Positions 52,991-63,934 of a DNA stretch of 64,000 bases are shown here, in pieces. The position numbers and the translations under genes are program-made. The stretch is from Arion vulgaris (lineage: Eukaryota; Mollusca; Gastropoda; Stylommatophora; Arionidae). The DNA is taken from NCBI GenBank assembly GCA_020796225.1, contig CM036768.1, positions 40,126,789-40,190,788 on the forward strand, in the 5' to 3' direction. Each line of letters opens with the position of its first letter. Positions within the stretch are counted from its first letter, which is position 1. The notes below the pieces were generated by a model. The model worked only from the letters and a program-made list of their open reading frames with translations, was not told where the DNA came from and made no database searches.

Positions 52991-53329
52991 ATTAAAAAGT
53001 TTAAAATAAAATTGTTACAAAATGTTTAACATTTGCAAAATGAGACCAGATGTCCTGGCTGATGCTGTGGACATCATTCACTGTTGTTTAGATCCTCCTG
53101 TATAAGAAAAAGATCAGATTACATATGGTTCTTCACTGACATGCAATGATGATGGCAGCCCTATCAATTAATCAATTAATACTGGACACATGTAGGTTGT
53201 CCCAAAGTGCACTCATGTTATTTCTGGTAACTAGCTAACTAAATCCAGCATTTAATTATGTTAATATATCTATGGTGTTAATGTGTTGAAGTTGTATGAT
53301 TGTTTATATTTATCTGTGCTTGATGTTGA

Positions 53330-53800
53330 TAGTATTTTTAAGGGTTTGGTGATGTAAAATGGCATATTGAAAACCTTCATGTTTCATAGGGTCTCCATTG
53401 GCTGGGCTACTTCTTGGACATGGAAGATGGTCAAATTTCCAAGGATCTCCTTTATGGAAAAATGAACTCTGGAAAGAATCCAACTGAGAATCCTCACATG
53501 TGATATAAGGATGTCCATAAGCAAGATTTGAAGGTTCTTGGCACATGCACATGGGAAACAGTCACTCAAAGACAGGTATACCCGGTTGAAGGGGTGCAGA
53601 GTTGGCTTTTGCATTAGGAGCACAGTCTGATCAAACAGACAGAGGAAAAGAGGATTTTCTTCATGATGCAATCACATCTTGAGAGACCTTCCTCATCATT
53701 TAGATGTGAGAATTGTGACAGAGACTATCACTTCTCATCAAACTTCACAGTTACCAACGGAGCTGCAAAGTACCTATCCAGTGATCCCTCTATGATCCCT
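53330..53800 (+). mobile_element. LINE ORF2 C-terminal fragment, intron 11
   Basis: Frame-shifting plus-strand blocks: SIGWATSWTWKMVKFPRISF, LERIQLRILTCDIRMSISKI and FRCENCDRDYHFSSNFTVTN. The last resembles the C-x-x-C-x-R-D-x-H-S-R-I-G-L finger of LINE ORF2. The 95-codon minus-strand ORF is a shadow. Confidence 0.55.
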
Positions 53801-54009
53801 CATCTGAAATAGACCCACTAATATTTACTTTGTTTTGTTTAGTCATATTACTTTGTGTTGTATTTTATGCAATCATCTATAACATTCCCCAGTTAGGCAG
53901 TCTTGTTTGTTCTCTTAAATGTATTATGTAAGATCAAGTATAATTTGACACGGGAACATACACTGTAAATGTTGTTATATTTTGCTGTAATATTCTGTAT
54001 ACTTTGCAG

Positions 54010-54181
54010 GTGGCTTCATGCGTATGCTGTTGTACTGACGTATACTGTGCAACGAAGACGAAACATGTGGAAGTGGAAAAACATAAAGAAACATAGAGGC
54101 AATTTGAAACTGTACAAAAACTTGTATACTGATAAGCTGGATGGCAAGCGACTAGGGAAAAAGGAACTAGATATGATTGAC
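54010..54181 (+). CDS. VPS13: VPS13 exon 12 (residues 330-387)
   Basis: 172 nt, acceptor ACTTTGCAG, donor GTAAAC, phase 2 to 0. With exon 11 it forms the conserved W-W dipeptide, then LHAYAVVLTYTVQRRRNMWK, WKNIKKHRGNLKLYKNLYTD and KLDGKRLGKKELDMID. W-W-x-Y-A, W-x-W-x-x-I-[KR]-K-H-R and Y-K-x-L-Y are VPS13 signatures. Confidence 0.95.
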
Positions 54182-54424
54182 GTAAACTAACAAAACATTT
54201 TCATTTTTAAATTTGAGTCTCCATCTATCTTCTTTTCATAGATACAGAATATCTTCTGATTTAGCATAGGAGACATGGAGAAAATAGATCAATATTAGTT
54301 TCAGTTGCTGGAGTGTTACTGTTTCAGTCCCCAAGGATGTCAGGGTTACCACCCAGATGTTTCTTATTCTTGGAGGAGTGTGCAATACCATGAGATGAAA
54401 AGTCATACATATAGTGGGTAACTT

Positions 54425-54645
54425 GCAACTAGACTAGTGGTCTCTGTGGAAAAGTGGTCAAGATGTTTGCCTTGTGATCTGAAGGTCATAGCTTCTCATA
54501 CATTGTTCAGTTCACAGGTGCATTTTATTCCCCAGAGATCACTAGCATTATTACTAGAGCTGTGGATTAGTACTTTGTGAAAAGATACCAAAGCACATAG
54601 GGAAAACCTGGTGAAATGAAATAAATCCTTTGTCTTTAGAAAACA
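54425..54645 (+). mobile_element. SINE-C copy, tRNA-derived, intron 12
   Basis: A-box-like AAAGTGGTCAAGATGTTTGC and B-box-like AAGGTCATAGCTTC, then a body shared with 49745-49970 and an A-rich end. Confidence 0.72.
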
Positions 54646-54889
54646 AAAAATAATAGACTGTCATTTTGCAGGATCGCATCAGTGCAATCTCCAGATACTG
54701 AGCTTTTGTCTTTGAGAGAGTGTTCTAGATAGGGGATCACCAACATATCTTCAGAGACACCTAATTATCATCACATGTGTATAACACTAAATCGGATATC
54801 ATTACATATGTTTCAAACATTTAAAAAAAGTACTTGATAAATGTTATGTTATTTCTCAGTGCTTTGCAGTAAATTTCAACCTTCTTCTT

Positions 54890-55260
54890 CGTCAGCACAC
54901 TGTTACCGGGTTGTTAACCCAGTGTCATGGTTTTATGTATTTGTCTTGTGCTTCTCTGATGACTTGTGTGATGGTTTTCTTAGTCCCCTTGCAGAATTCA
55001 ACTACGTTATCTATCCACCTTTCCTCGGTCTTCCTCTCGTCTTCCTTCCTGATATTCTCTTGTGGAAAGCTTCATAGACAGTTTGGTCTGTTTGCATTCT
55101 TACTAAGTGGCCAAACCACGTTCGTTATATAATTCAAGCACGGTCTTGTTCCAACCCTTTCTCTGATGCTGGTATTCGTTACTCTGTCGATTCTTGTGTT
55201 GTTGGTGACTTGGGGAGACATCTCATTTCGCATGTTGCTATTTTCTGTGTATGTTTCTTG
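54890..55260 (-). mobile_element. LINE ORF2 C-terminus, minus strand, intron 12
   Basis: The minus strand reads KIATCEMRCLPKSPTTQEST, PASEKGWNKTVLELYNERGL (decayed), CKQTKLSMKLSTREYQEGRR and EEDRGKVDR. E-M-R-C-L and K-x-x-R-x-E-D-R-G-K-V-D match the E-M-R-[FC]-L-R ... G-R-P-R-x-x-W block in damaged form. Confidence 0.6.
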
Positions 55261-56139
55261 TAAATTTCAATGAATTGATATAATTAATGTCAGTACTAGG
55301 ACATATGTCTATGATAATACTATTGTTTGTTCTTAACTTTACTTGTCAGATACATGGGATGAATACATACATACATTTGAATTGATGATAATACTAGATG
55401 AAAGCATGCCAATAATGATGAAAGCATAACTAAAGCCATTAATATATTTCATTACTTTTCCATTGCGATTTCTTCAGTTGTAATCATGTTTGCAGTGTTA
55501 TTTTCAATCAATTCTAAACTACCACATATGACATCCAATGCACTAATTGTACAGTTTTAAGCAGCATCATTGTCAAACTTACATATCATGCACATATCAC
55601 ATGAAAGTTTTTATTTTTCGTTATTTGTTACTGAACTAATGTCATAGTAGTCTAGACACACCCATAGGTGCTCACTTGTCCCCATCAGATGTAGAAGGGT
55701 ATGCATAACGATGATTCCTGTGGCTTTCTGGTTCAACACTTCTCATTATGCTCCTCAGACATCCAGTTCTGCGTGTACAATGTGTAATTGTAAACTCTTT
55801 AAATGTCTAGATAAATTTAATATCATTTTGGTGTCTTCATACAACAGGTGGTCCCAGAGAAACCGAAGGATGTCCCACCTATCAATCTTAAAGTTCTCAA
55901 TGAACTATGCTGTTGCTGCAAGCATGCTTATCTACACTGTCATTACAGGAACACCCACATGTCCAGGACACTAGGCCCAAGAAAGCTTTTTGATCTTTTG
56001 AACAGAATGTGCAAATTATATTTTATTAATGGGACAGAAATGCAAATAACAAGAATTAGTAGTGTTAAATTTTGATATAGATGAGAAGTCAGTTGCACAG
56101 GAATTAAATTGTTGATTGCATTGCTTCTGTTCTCCCCAG
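55261..56139. other. Intron 12 sequence, nothing firm
   Basis: AT-rich. AACAG|GTGGTCCCAGAGAAACC at 55848 looks exon-like, but its frame does not fit between exons 12 and 13. Confidence 0.45.
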
Positions 56140-56202
56140 GATCTTGAAGAGGAACTAGATGTTTTAAATATATGTATATGTAGGAATCAAGCAGAAATGG
56201 AA
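56140..56202 (+). CDS. VPS13: VPS13 exon 13 (residues 388-408)
   Basis: 63 nt, acceptor TTCTCCCCAG, donor GTAAGT, phase 0 to 0. Reads DLEEELDVLNICICRNQAEME, equivalent to the family's L-E-x-x-L-D-V-[FL]-N-I-x-[IL]-x-R-x-x-A-E-x-E helix. Confidence 0.94.
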
Positions 56203-56339
56203 GTAAGTGACAATGTCTTGGTCAGTTCTTGATTGAATAAGTATTCATATGGTCATAGAAAGAGCTCAGTAAATGTATGGGAGAAAGGGAAGTTGGAACT
56301 TTGGGGATTAGTAATGTGGGATTATTAGTTTGGGGAGTA

Positions 56340-56630
56340 GTATATTCATAATGAGTAAATTAGGAACAAATGAGAGAGACTTATATACGTTTAACCTATA
56401 CATATATAGGATATGTCGCATGAGAAGAGAAAGTACCAAGAAGCATAGGAGAGCATTGAGTCCATGAGGTCGCAAAGTACCATATAACGAAATAAAACAA
56501 TTCTCCATAGCAAATCAATTACGATCATCAGAGGAACATGATCAGATGGTCGTGACCTGGACATCGCGAGCTCCCAAACGGTTAGTTCCATTGAAATGAG
56601 TGGCTACAGGGGTCACGGATAATTAGCGTA
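56340..56630 (-). mobile_element. Penelope-like element, C-terminal/3' fragment, minus strand, intron 13
   Basis: The minus strand reads VATHFNGTN, DVQVTTI, SCSSDDRN, MENCFISLYGTLRPHGLNAL and LCFLVLSLLMRHI, matching VATHFNDTGH ... SCSSDDRS ... ENRFISFYGTFTSDS of the 40388 element. Second copy of this family in the same gene. Confidence 0.82.
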
Positions 56631-57049
56631 TATCACTATCACACAAAGCATTGGTGTATATTACTGCAGTCTCCCCCTATATCGATATTAAAATATGTGT
56701 ATTAATAATGGAGGAAGGTGTAGGTAACACAGACCTCCTTCCATATTATTATCACCCTAGACAGATAAAATACAAAGCTAAAGCCTGGGGTTGTAGAATC
56801 AGAGGTGCATGCATTGGTCATCAAAAATTCCACAGAGGATGACATTATTATTATTTACTTAAATGGGTTCGTTCACCAATTGCATAGTGCATAGGTTTTC
56901 ACAGTTCTCTTATGGAAGAAGTAGTGTTTTTGCCATGACCACAAGTAGCATAACTATAAAAGTTATAGTCATGACCAAAACAATGGCCTGACTAGAGACA
57001 CAGAGTTCCCAATGTTTGCATTCTAAGTGACTGATTGAGCATACTCAGA

Positions 57050-57420
57050 AAGATAATCGCTGGTTTTGTTTTTGACTGCAGAGAGTCACCTTCATTGTCA
57101 TACATGAACATGCAGGAGAAAAAGTGAATAAGCAGACAAACTAACAGACATGACTACAGTGGCAAGCTGTAGAACAATTGACAGGGTTGCTATCCTGAAT
57201 GTCATTAGGAAGACAGGTTGAACAAAGGATTCAAGTGATCACTTGGGTTCTACGTTCATGTCCAAACTGCAGTCATTTGAAGGCAAATGTAGTATTGCTA
57301 GATTTGAACACTATACAGGGAGTAGACAATATTAAATTTATCAACACTGGACTGGAGATCGGAGCACTTATGATCTTGTTCTTTTGCAATGAAAATGATC
57401 TTATGGCTAACTAACGAAAT
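57050..57420 (+). mobile_element. RNase H-LINE 3' fragment, intron 13
   Basis: Reads RVTFIVIHEHAGEKVNKQTN (RNase H end), TTVASCRTIDRVAILNVIRK, LQSFEGKCSIARFEHYTGSR and TGDRSTYDLVLLQ in shifting frames; same order as 30380-31020. Confidence 0.75.
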
Positions 57421-57689
57421 AACTTTCTCTTTCCTTCTGTTCATTGCAAGCATTTTTTTTTCATCTATCTTAGACACGCCCGTGTCCTTCTAATGTTTCT
57501 ATTGGTCTCCCTCTTCGTTACTATCTTGTCACCTAGTGATTTTCGTTTTCTACGTCAAACTCAACTAATCCCAACTCTAGTCACTATACCTTTATTACGA
57601 TGCACATTCTCTGGTGTGCATCTTTCCCAGTCTCCTTACCTTGCTTCTGTCTATCAACTATACCTGTCTGATATGGTAATTGAATAAGC

Positions 57690-57960
57690 TTCCTTTGACC
57701 TATCCGTCTACACTTTGACATATCCGTCTACAGGAAGACCACAAAAAAGATGGTTAGATTGCATAGCAGAATCCTATCAAAGAGCAAAAATAACAATTAC
57801 CCAAGCCACCAGAACAGCGCAAGATAAAAACAGAAAAACAAGACACTGGGCAACAACCCGGAAACAGTGTGACGACAAAAGAAGAAATTAGAAGGAACCA
57901 ATGTTTATGGATATAAAAGTACAGACAACCATATGGTTTTTGAAGTTATGGTTACCAAAG
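57690..57960 (+). mobile_element. LINE ORF2 C-terminal fragment, intron 13
   Basis: Reads TGRPQKRWLDCIAESYQRAK, ITITQATRTAQDKNRKTRHW and ATTRKQCDDKRRN. G-R-P-x-K-R-W-x-[DE] followed by A-x-R-x-A-x-D-[RK] is the classical LINE ORF2 end. Nearly intact over 60 codons. Confidence 0.8.
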
Positions 57961-58294
57961 ACGGGTGTTTAATTTAACTTTACAAGCTATATTTTCTCTC
58001 TATCGCTCTCTCTCTATATTTATCTGTCTTTCTGAGCTATATTTTAGTATAAGTTAAATGGAGAAGTTATATTTGGAAATAAGTAGTTTTTCTGATAAGA
58101 AATGATAATTTGTTGCTGCTAGTTAACATTTGTCAAACTGATTCCATTTGTGTTCTAATCTCAGCACAATATGTGATATTCCTAGAACAAATGTGACTTG
58201 AGTAACAGAAGTTGATGTATACAAGAAAACTGATGTTACTTACAATTGGCATAAAGAATGAATAATAAGTTGTTTCTATCTGCTGTCAAATCAG

Positions 58295-58448
58295 ATGGTC
58301 AGGTTAGACAAAATACGGGAGACAGATAAAGGTATGGTATCAGTCTGGATAAACAGTTGGTTCAGTGAGAAGGAACAGCCACAACAACAGACACAAAGAA
58401 GAGAAAGTTTGTCTCGTTCATCACGTACATATATTGGAATAGAACTCA
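58295..58448 (+). CDS. VPS13: VPS13 exon 14 (residues 409-460)
   Basis: 154 nt, acceptor GTCAAATCAG, donor GTAAGT, phase 0 to 1. Reads MVRLDKIRETDKGMVSVWIN then SWFSEKEQPQQQTQRRESL and SRSSRTYIGIEL. WINSWFSEKE corresponds to the glycine/tryptophan motif (W-F-x-x-x-W/G) found here in VPS13A/C; the following Q- and S-rich stretch is a variable loop. A 2.8-kb satellite starts about 120 bp downstream. Confidence 0.9.
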
Positions 58449-58559
58449 GTAAGTTGATTAGATGAGATGGGAGACAGTTGTCATTGAACTTTTTGTTTTA
58501 ATAGGAGACGGCTGTGTTTTGATTTGATTTCTGAAATATTAGAGCTAATCTTGGAACAG

Positions 58560-61345
58560 TATAAACTTAAACCTTAAATATGAATAAAATATTACATAAA
58601 ACTGTAACATGAACATCTTGAAAAATGAATAAAATATTACATAAAACTGTAACATGAACATCTGGAATATGAATAAACTATTAGATAAAACTGTAACATG
58701 AACATCTTAAATATGAATAAAATATTACATAAAACTGTAACATGAACATCTTAAATATGAATAAAATATTAGATAAAACTGTAACATGAACATCTTGAAT
58801 ATGAATAAACTATTAGATAAAACTGTAACATGAACATCTGGAATATGAATAAAATATTAGATAAAACTGTAACATAAACATCTGGAATATGAATAAATTA
58901 TTAGATAAAACTGTAACATGAACATCTGGAATATAAATAAACTATTAGATAAAACTGTAACATGAACATCTGGAATATGAATAAATTATTAGATAAAACT
59001 GTAACATAAACATCTGGAATATGAATAAACTATTAGATAAAACTGTAACATGAACATCTGGAATATGAATAAACTATTAGATAAAACTGTAACATAAACA
59101 TCTGGAATATGAATAAACTATTAGATAAAACTGTAACATAAACATCTGGAATATGAATAAACTATTAGATAAAACTGTAACATAAACATCTGGAATATGA
59201 ATAAACTATTAGATAAAACTGTAACATGAACATCTGGAATATGAATAAACTATTAGATAAAACTGTAACATAAACATCTGGAATATGAATAAAATATTAG
59301 ATAAAACTGTAACATAAACATCTTGAATATGAATAAACTATTAGATAAAACTGTAACATAAACATCTGGAATATGAATAAACTACTAGATAAAACTGTAA
59401 CATGAACATCTTAAATATGAATAAAATATTAGATAAAACTGTAACATAAACATCTGGAATATGAATAAAATATTAGATAAAACTGTAACATGAACATCTG
59501 GAATATGAATAAACTATTAGATAAAACTGTAACATAAACATCTGGAATATGAATAAACTATTAGATAAAACTGTAACATGAACATCTTCAATATGAATAA
59601 ACTATTAGATAAAACTGTAACATAAACATCTTAAATATAATAAAATATTAGATAAAACTGTAACATAAAAATCTGGAATATGAATAAACTATTAGATAAA
59701 ACTGTAACATGAACATCTGGAATATAAATAAACTATTAGATAAAACTGTAACATAAACATCTGGAATATGAATAAACTATTAGATAAAACTGTAACATGA
59801 ACATCTGGAATATGAATAAATTATTAGATAAAACTGTAACATGAACATCTGGAATATGAATAAATTATTAGATAAAACTGTAACATAAACATCTGGAATA
59901 TGAATAAAATATTAGATAAAACTGTAACATAAACATCTGGAATATGAATAAAATATTAGATAAAACTGTAACATAAACATCTGGAATATGAATAAACTAT
60001 TAGATAAAACTGTAACATAAACATCTGGAATATGAATAAACTATTAGATAAAACTGTAACATAAACATCTGGAATATGAATAAACTATTAGATAAAACTG
60101 TAACATAAACATCTGGAATATGAATAAACTATTAGATAAAACTGTAACATGAACATCTGGAATATGAATAAACTATTAGATAAAACTGTAACATAAACAT
60201 CTGGAATATGAATAAAATATTAGATAAAACTGTAACATAAAAATCTGGAATATGAATAAACTATTAGATAAAACTGTAACATAAACATCTGGAATATGAA
60301 TAAACTACTAGATAAAACTGTAACATGAACATCTTAAATATGAATAAAATATTAGATAAAACTGTAACATAAACATCTGGAATATGAATAAAATATTAGA
60401 TAAAACTGTAACATAAAAATCTGGAATATGAATAAACTATTAGATAAAACTGTAACATGAACATCTGGAATATAAATAAACTATTAGATAAAACTGTAAC
60501 ATAAACATCTGGAATATGAATAAACTATTAGATAAAACTGTAACATGAACATCTGGAATATGAATAAATTATTAGATAAAACTGTAACATGAACATCTGG
60601 AATATGAATAAATTATTAGATAAAACTGTAACATAAACATCTGGAATATGAATAAAATATTAGATAAAACTGTAACATAAACATCTGGAATATGAATAAA
60701 ATATTAGATAAAACTGTAACATAAACATCTGGAATATGAATAAACTATTAGATAAAACTGTAACATAAACATCTGGAATATGAATAAACTATTAGATAAA
60801 ACTGTAACATAAACATCTGGAATATGAATAAACTATTACATAAAACTGTAACATAAACATCTGGAATATGAATAAACTATTAGATAAAACTGTAACATAA
60901 ACATCTGGAATATGAATAAACTATTAGATAAAACTGTAACATGAACATCTGGAATATGAATAAACTATTAGATAAAACTGTAACATAAACATCTGGAATA
61001 TGAATAAAATATTAGATAAAACTGTAACATAAACATCTTGAATATGAATAAACTATTAGATAAAACTGTAACATAAACATCTGGAATATGAATAAACTAT
61101 TAGATAAAACTGTAACATAAACATCTGGAATATGAATAAACTATTAGATAAAACTGTAACATAAACATCTGGAATATGAATAAAATATTAGATAAAACTG
61201 TAACATAAACATCTGGAATATGAATAAATTATTAGATAAAACTGTAATATGAACATCTGGAACATGAATAAAATATTAGATAAAACTGTAATATGAACAT
61301 CTTGAATATGAATAAAATATTACATAAAACTGTAACATAAACATA
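58560..61345. repeat. 44-bp AT-rich satellite, ~63 copies, with 17-unit higher-order repeat, intron 14
   Basis: Unit AACATCTGGAATATGAATAA, ACTATTAGATAAAACTGTAA, CATA. Variable positions: CATAAAC/CATGAAC, CTATT/ATATT/TTATT, CTGGAATATG/CTTGAATATG/CTTAAATATG, and rare AAAAATCTGG. The pattern of variants from 59660 to about 60000 recurs at 60408 to about 60750, an offset of 748 bp (17 units). Confidence 0.97.
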
Positions 61346-61415
61346 ATAAAAATATATAAATATCATGTCAATCACATCTTTAAACAAAGAATAAAAAACA
61401 GAAATTGACATTTCA

Positions 61416-61731
61416 TTAACTCTTTCCACGCCCATTTATTTTCTCAATTTTTAAGCAGTTAAATCAAGGGAAGTAAAAACAAAAAAATAATTTTAAATTA
61501 CGATCCCAACTACTCGTCAATAAATAAACATATATATATTATTATATACTAAATTGAAGAAAACTGGACAACCCAATAGAATAACAAGGTTAAAAAGTAC
61601 TATAAGTAAACCAGTAGAAGTAAAACTAGAAAGACTTCTTATAAGGAAGCAACTCTATGGCGCAGTGCGGCTTAAAGCGTGCAACGGACTTCCACCATGG
61701 CGCAGTGTGCGCAAAGCGTGGAAAGAGTTAA
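61416..61731. mobile_element. piggyBac-like MITE copy 3, 316 bp, TTAA-flanked, intron 14
   Basis: TTAACTCTTTCCACGCCCAT to GCGTGGAAAGAGTTAA; the interior is almost identical to copy 2 (CCCAACTACTCGTCAATAAA, GAAGAAAACTGGACAACCCA). Lies between the satellite and exon 15. Confidence 0.93.
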
Positions 61732-61843
61732 TATGACTGGTTGGTTATAACATTTTATTAATATGACTGGTTGGTTATAACATTTTATTAATATGACTGG
61801 TTGGTTATAACATTTCAATAATATGACTTGTTGATATTACCAG
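61732..61843. repeat. 28-bp tandem repeat reaching the exon 15 acceptor
   Basis: Unit TTAATATGACTGGTTGGTTA, TAACATTT; three good copies and a fourth, mutated one that supplies the sequence GACTTGTTGATATTACCAG used as acceptor. Confidence 0.9.
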
Positions 61844-61944
61844 ATGAAAAGTTCAGTCAGGAGTTTACAGATGATGAAAAGACTAAACTCTACAAGGCAA
61901 TTGACTATGATGAGAATGCTAAAGATCCAACTTTCCCTATTGAT
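61844..61944 (+). CDS. VPS13: VPS13 exon 15 (residues 460-493)
   Basis: 101 nt, acceptor GATATTACCAG, donor GTAAGT, phase 1 to 0. Reads NEKFSQEFTDDEKTKLYKAI then DYDENAKDPTFPID, matching the family's M-[TS]-x-E-E-K-x-K-L-[FY]-x-A-I-x-Y-x-E segment. Its acceptor lies inside the last, degenerate unit of a 28-bp tandem repeat. Confidence 0.93.
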
Positions 61945-62063
61945 GTAAGTAGGTGTAGAACAATTTGTAGTTGGCTTGATCATTTTTTTAAAGAAAAGTA
62001 GATCTTGAAAAACTGGTTAAAATCTGTCCCTGTACATAGATCTTTAGATGAATTAATGTTTAC

Positions 62064-62465
62064 CATTGATCCTTAGTTCCTTTGAGCTTGCTGTCTTAGT
62101 TCCTTTGAGCTTGCTGTCTTAGTTCCTTTGAGCTTGCTGTCTTAGTTCCGTTGAGCTTGCTGTCTTAGTTCCTTTGAGCTTGCTGTCTTAGTTCCTTTGA
62201 GTTTGCTGTCTTAGTTCCCCTTGAACTTGCTGTCTTAGTGTCCTTTTGAGCTTGCTGTCTTAGTCCCTATGAGTTTGCTGTCTTAGTCACTTTCAGCTTG
62301 CTGTCTTATTCCCTTTGAACTTGCTGCCTTAGTCCCTTTGAGCTTGCTGTCTTAGTCCCTTTGAGCTTGCTGTCTTAGTCCCTTTCAGCTTGCTGTCTTA
62401 TTCCCTTTGAGCTTGCTGTCTTAGTCCCTTTGAACTTGCTGTCTTAGTCCCTTTGAACTTGCTGT
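62064..62465. repeat. 23-bp minisatellite, ~17 copies, intron 15
   Basis: Unit TTTGAGCTTGCTGTCTTAGT, CCC, with TTCC-type units on the left and CCCT-type on the right. The last unit ends GCTGTAAGTACC, a donor-like word. Confidence 0.96.
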
Positions 62466-62549
62466 AAGTACCATAGATAGAACACTTACACAGTAGTATC
62501 AGAAACAATTTTGATTTTCCCTTCAACTCAGAAAGTTGAACTCATGTTT

Positions 62550-62720
62550 TCAGGAAAATTGTATGTACTGGGATTTGAACCTCTGTGGAGTCTAAGAATG
62601 AGATGACAGAAATCAGGTTTTGCATGCCAGAGCTGACCAAGACCCTACCCCACCTTATAGTTGTGGCAATAGTTGCAACCTGCACTAGTGCAGTCTGACT
62701 AAGTCAGTAGGAATAGAAGA
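62550..62720 (+). repeat. Diverged copy of dispersed repeat G, with tRNA-like B-box word
   Basis: GAGTCTAAGAATGAGATGAC, CAAGACCCTACCCCACCTTA and GTCTGACTAAGTCAGTAGGA align with 45094-45235. GGGATTTGAACCTC at 62571 resembles a B box. Confidence 0.45.
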
Positions 62721-62851
62721 GGGTAGACCAAGTGTCTGAAAGGAGACTAAAGGGAGAAAAATGATTTTCCTTGTCTCATTGACACAGTTTGAATATACCA
62801 ATATAAGGCAAGGTGAGAAGATTATACAAAAGACACTCATAGATAGATAAA

Positions 62852-63576
62852 CTATAGTGCGTTTCAAAACGTTCGGTCAACGATTGACCTCAAATATCTC
62901 CATATTCATTGCATGGATGAACGTGATTTTTGCATGTGGTGTTGTATTTCCGATGTCCCAACGATTGTCTAAAATTCAATGTTGCAGGTAGTGTACTTTT
63001 CTTGCAACGGCGAATTCCTTTGATCTTTTCAAACCTAGTAATTATCTGGTGCTGGAAGAAAATAATTTACCGTAAATTTAAAAATCACATATTTTCGGCA
63101 TAGGCGTATATACAATTCAAATTTTGGAGGGTGAGATAACTCATATTATATAAATCATATAAAGTGTTTACTCACTTTGATGAGCCTAACATTTTGTAAT
63201 ACACCTATGCTCTGAAAACACAAACGGTAAATTGTAACTGAACACACCGGAAGGATCATTATACATTTTTTAAAGTGCGATAAAGCGATTAAAATCGGGA
63301 AAACCATGTGAAAAATGTGCAAGTCGTGGCACTTTGCAACATTTCACAAATATGAAGAGGTAATACTTCTCATTATATGGTTGGCCAAGGAGATGGGGTC
63401 ACTTTTATATACTTTACATAAAGAAAATTTTAAACCATACGTTTGTTATTGAGTAAAAAAATATCAACCTTGGGACATTACGATCATTAGATCATATGCA
63501 AAGTTACATCAATTACGGTCAAGTGGTTGCAGAGATATTACATTTTCCCAGGAAAATCAATTTGAAACGCACTATA
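62852..63576 (-). mobile_element. Internally deleted mariner derivative (MITE-like), 725 bp, minus strand, intron 15
   Basis: Same termini as 46807-48812 (CTATAGTGCGTTTCAAAA ... TTTGAAACGCACTATA) and the same flanking UTRs, in reverse, but the transposase region (about 47185-48448 of the parent) is absent. The junction is at about 63190-63195, where TGTTAGGCTCATC (3' UTR) meets GTATTACAAAA (5' UTR). Cannot encode a transposase. Confidence 0.93.
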
Positions 63577-63756
63577 ACACAGAATATAATTTGTTAGCCT
63601 GGATATATTTCAACAACATAATAAGTAGGATATGATAGTACTTATGGTCATGTATGACTTACAGTGAAGATGAGTAAGCAATGTTAGTATAGCATTATAT
63701 TTGAAGAGCTTTAATGTGGTGCTTGGTTACACACTCACAATTGTGAATGTTTTCAG

Positions 63757-63827
63757 TTTGTGGCTGTGAGGCTTATTATCAAACTGAACAAACTGTCTCT
63801 TGTGCTCCTAAATGAGAGGAAATCTAG
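63757..63827 (+). CDS. VPS13: VPS13 exon 16 (residues 494-517)
   Basis: 71 nt, acceptor TGTTTTCAG, donor GTAAGT, phase 0 to 2. Reads FVAVRLIIKLNKLSLVLLNE then RKSR, fitting the family's [YF]-V-A-x-x-x-x-x-x-L-x-x-x-x-[IV]-x-[IL]-x-[ED] beta strands of the groove. Confidence 0.88.
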
Positions 63828-63934
63828 GTAAGTTCTTATTGACAGCAAGATATATAAGTTGATTATTTTTCTTCTCCTTTTCTCTCTTGATCATGTACAA
63901 CAACAAGTATAATATATTGTTCTTCTGTACACAG

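Noticed and set aside
53310..53671. Minus-strand ORFs of 80 and 95 codons
   Set aside because: The recognisable LINE-like blocks are on the plus strand; these are shadows.
55848..55980. Exon-like segment after CATACAACAG
   Set aside because: Exon 12 joins exon 13 (DLEEELDVLN) directly in phase 0 and in register with VPS13; the segment's translation is not VPS13-like.
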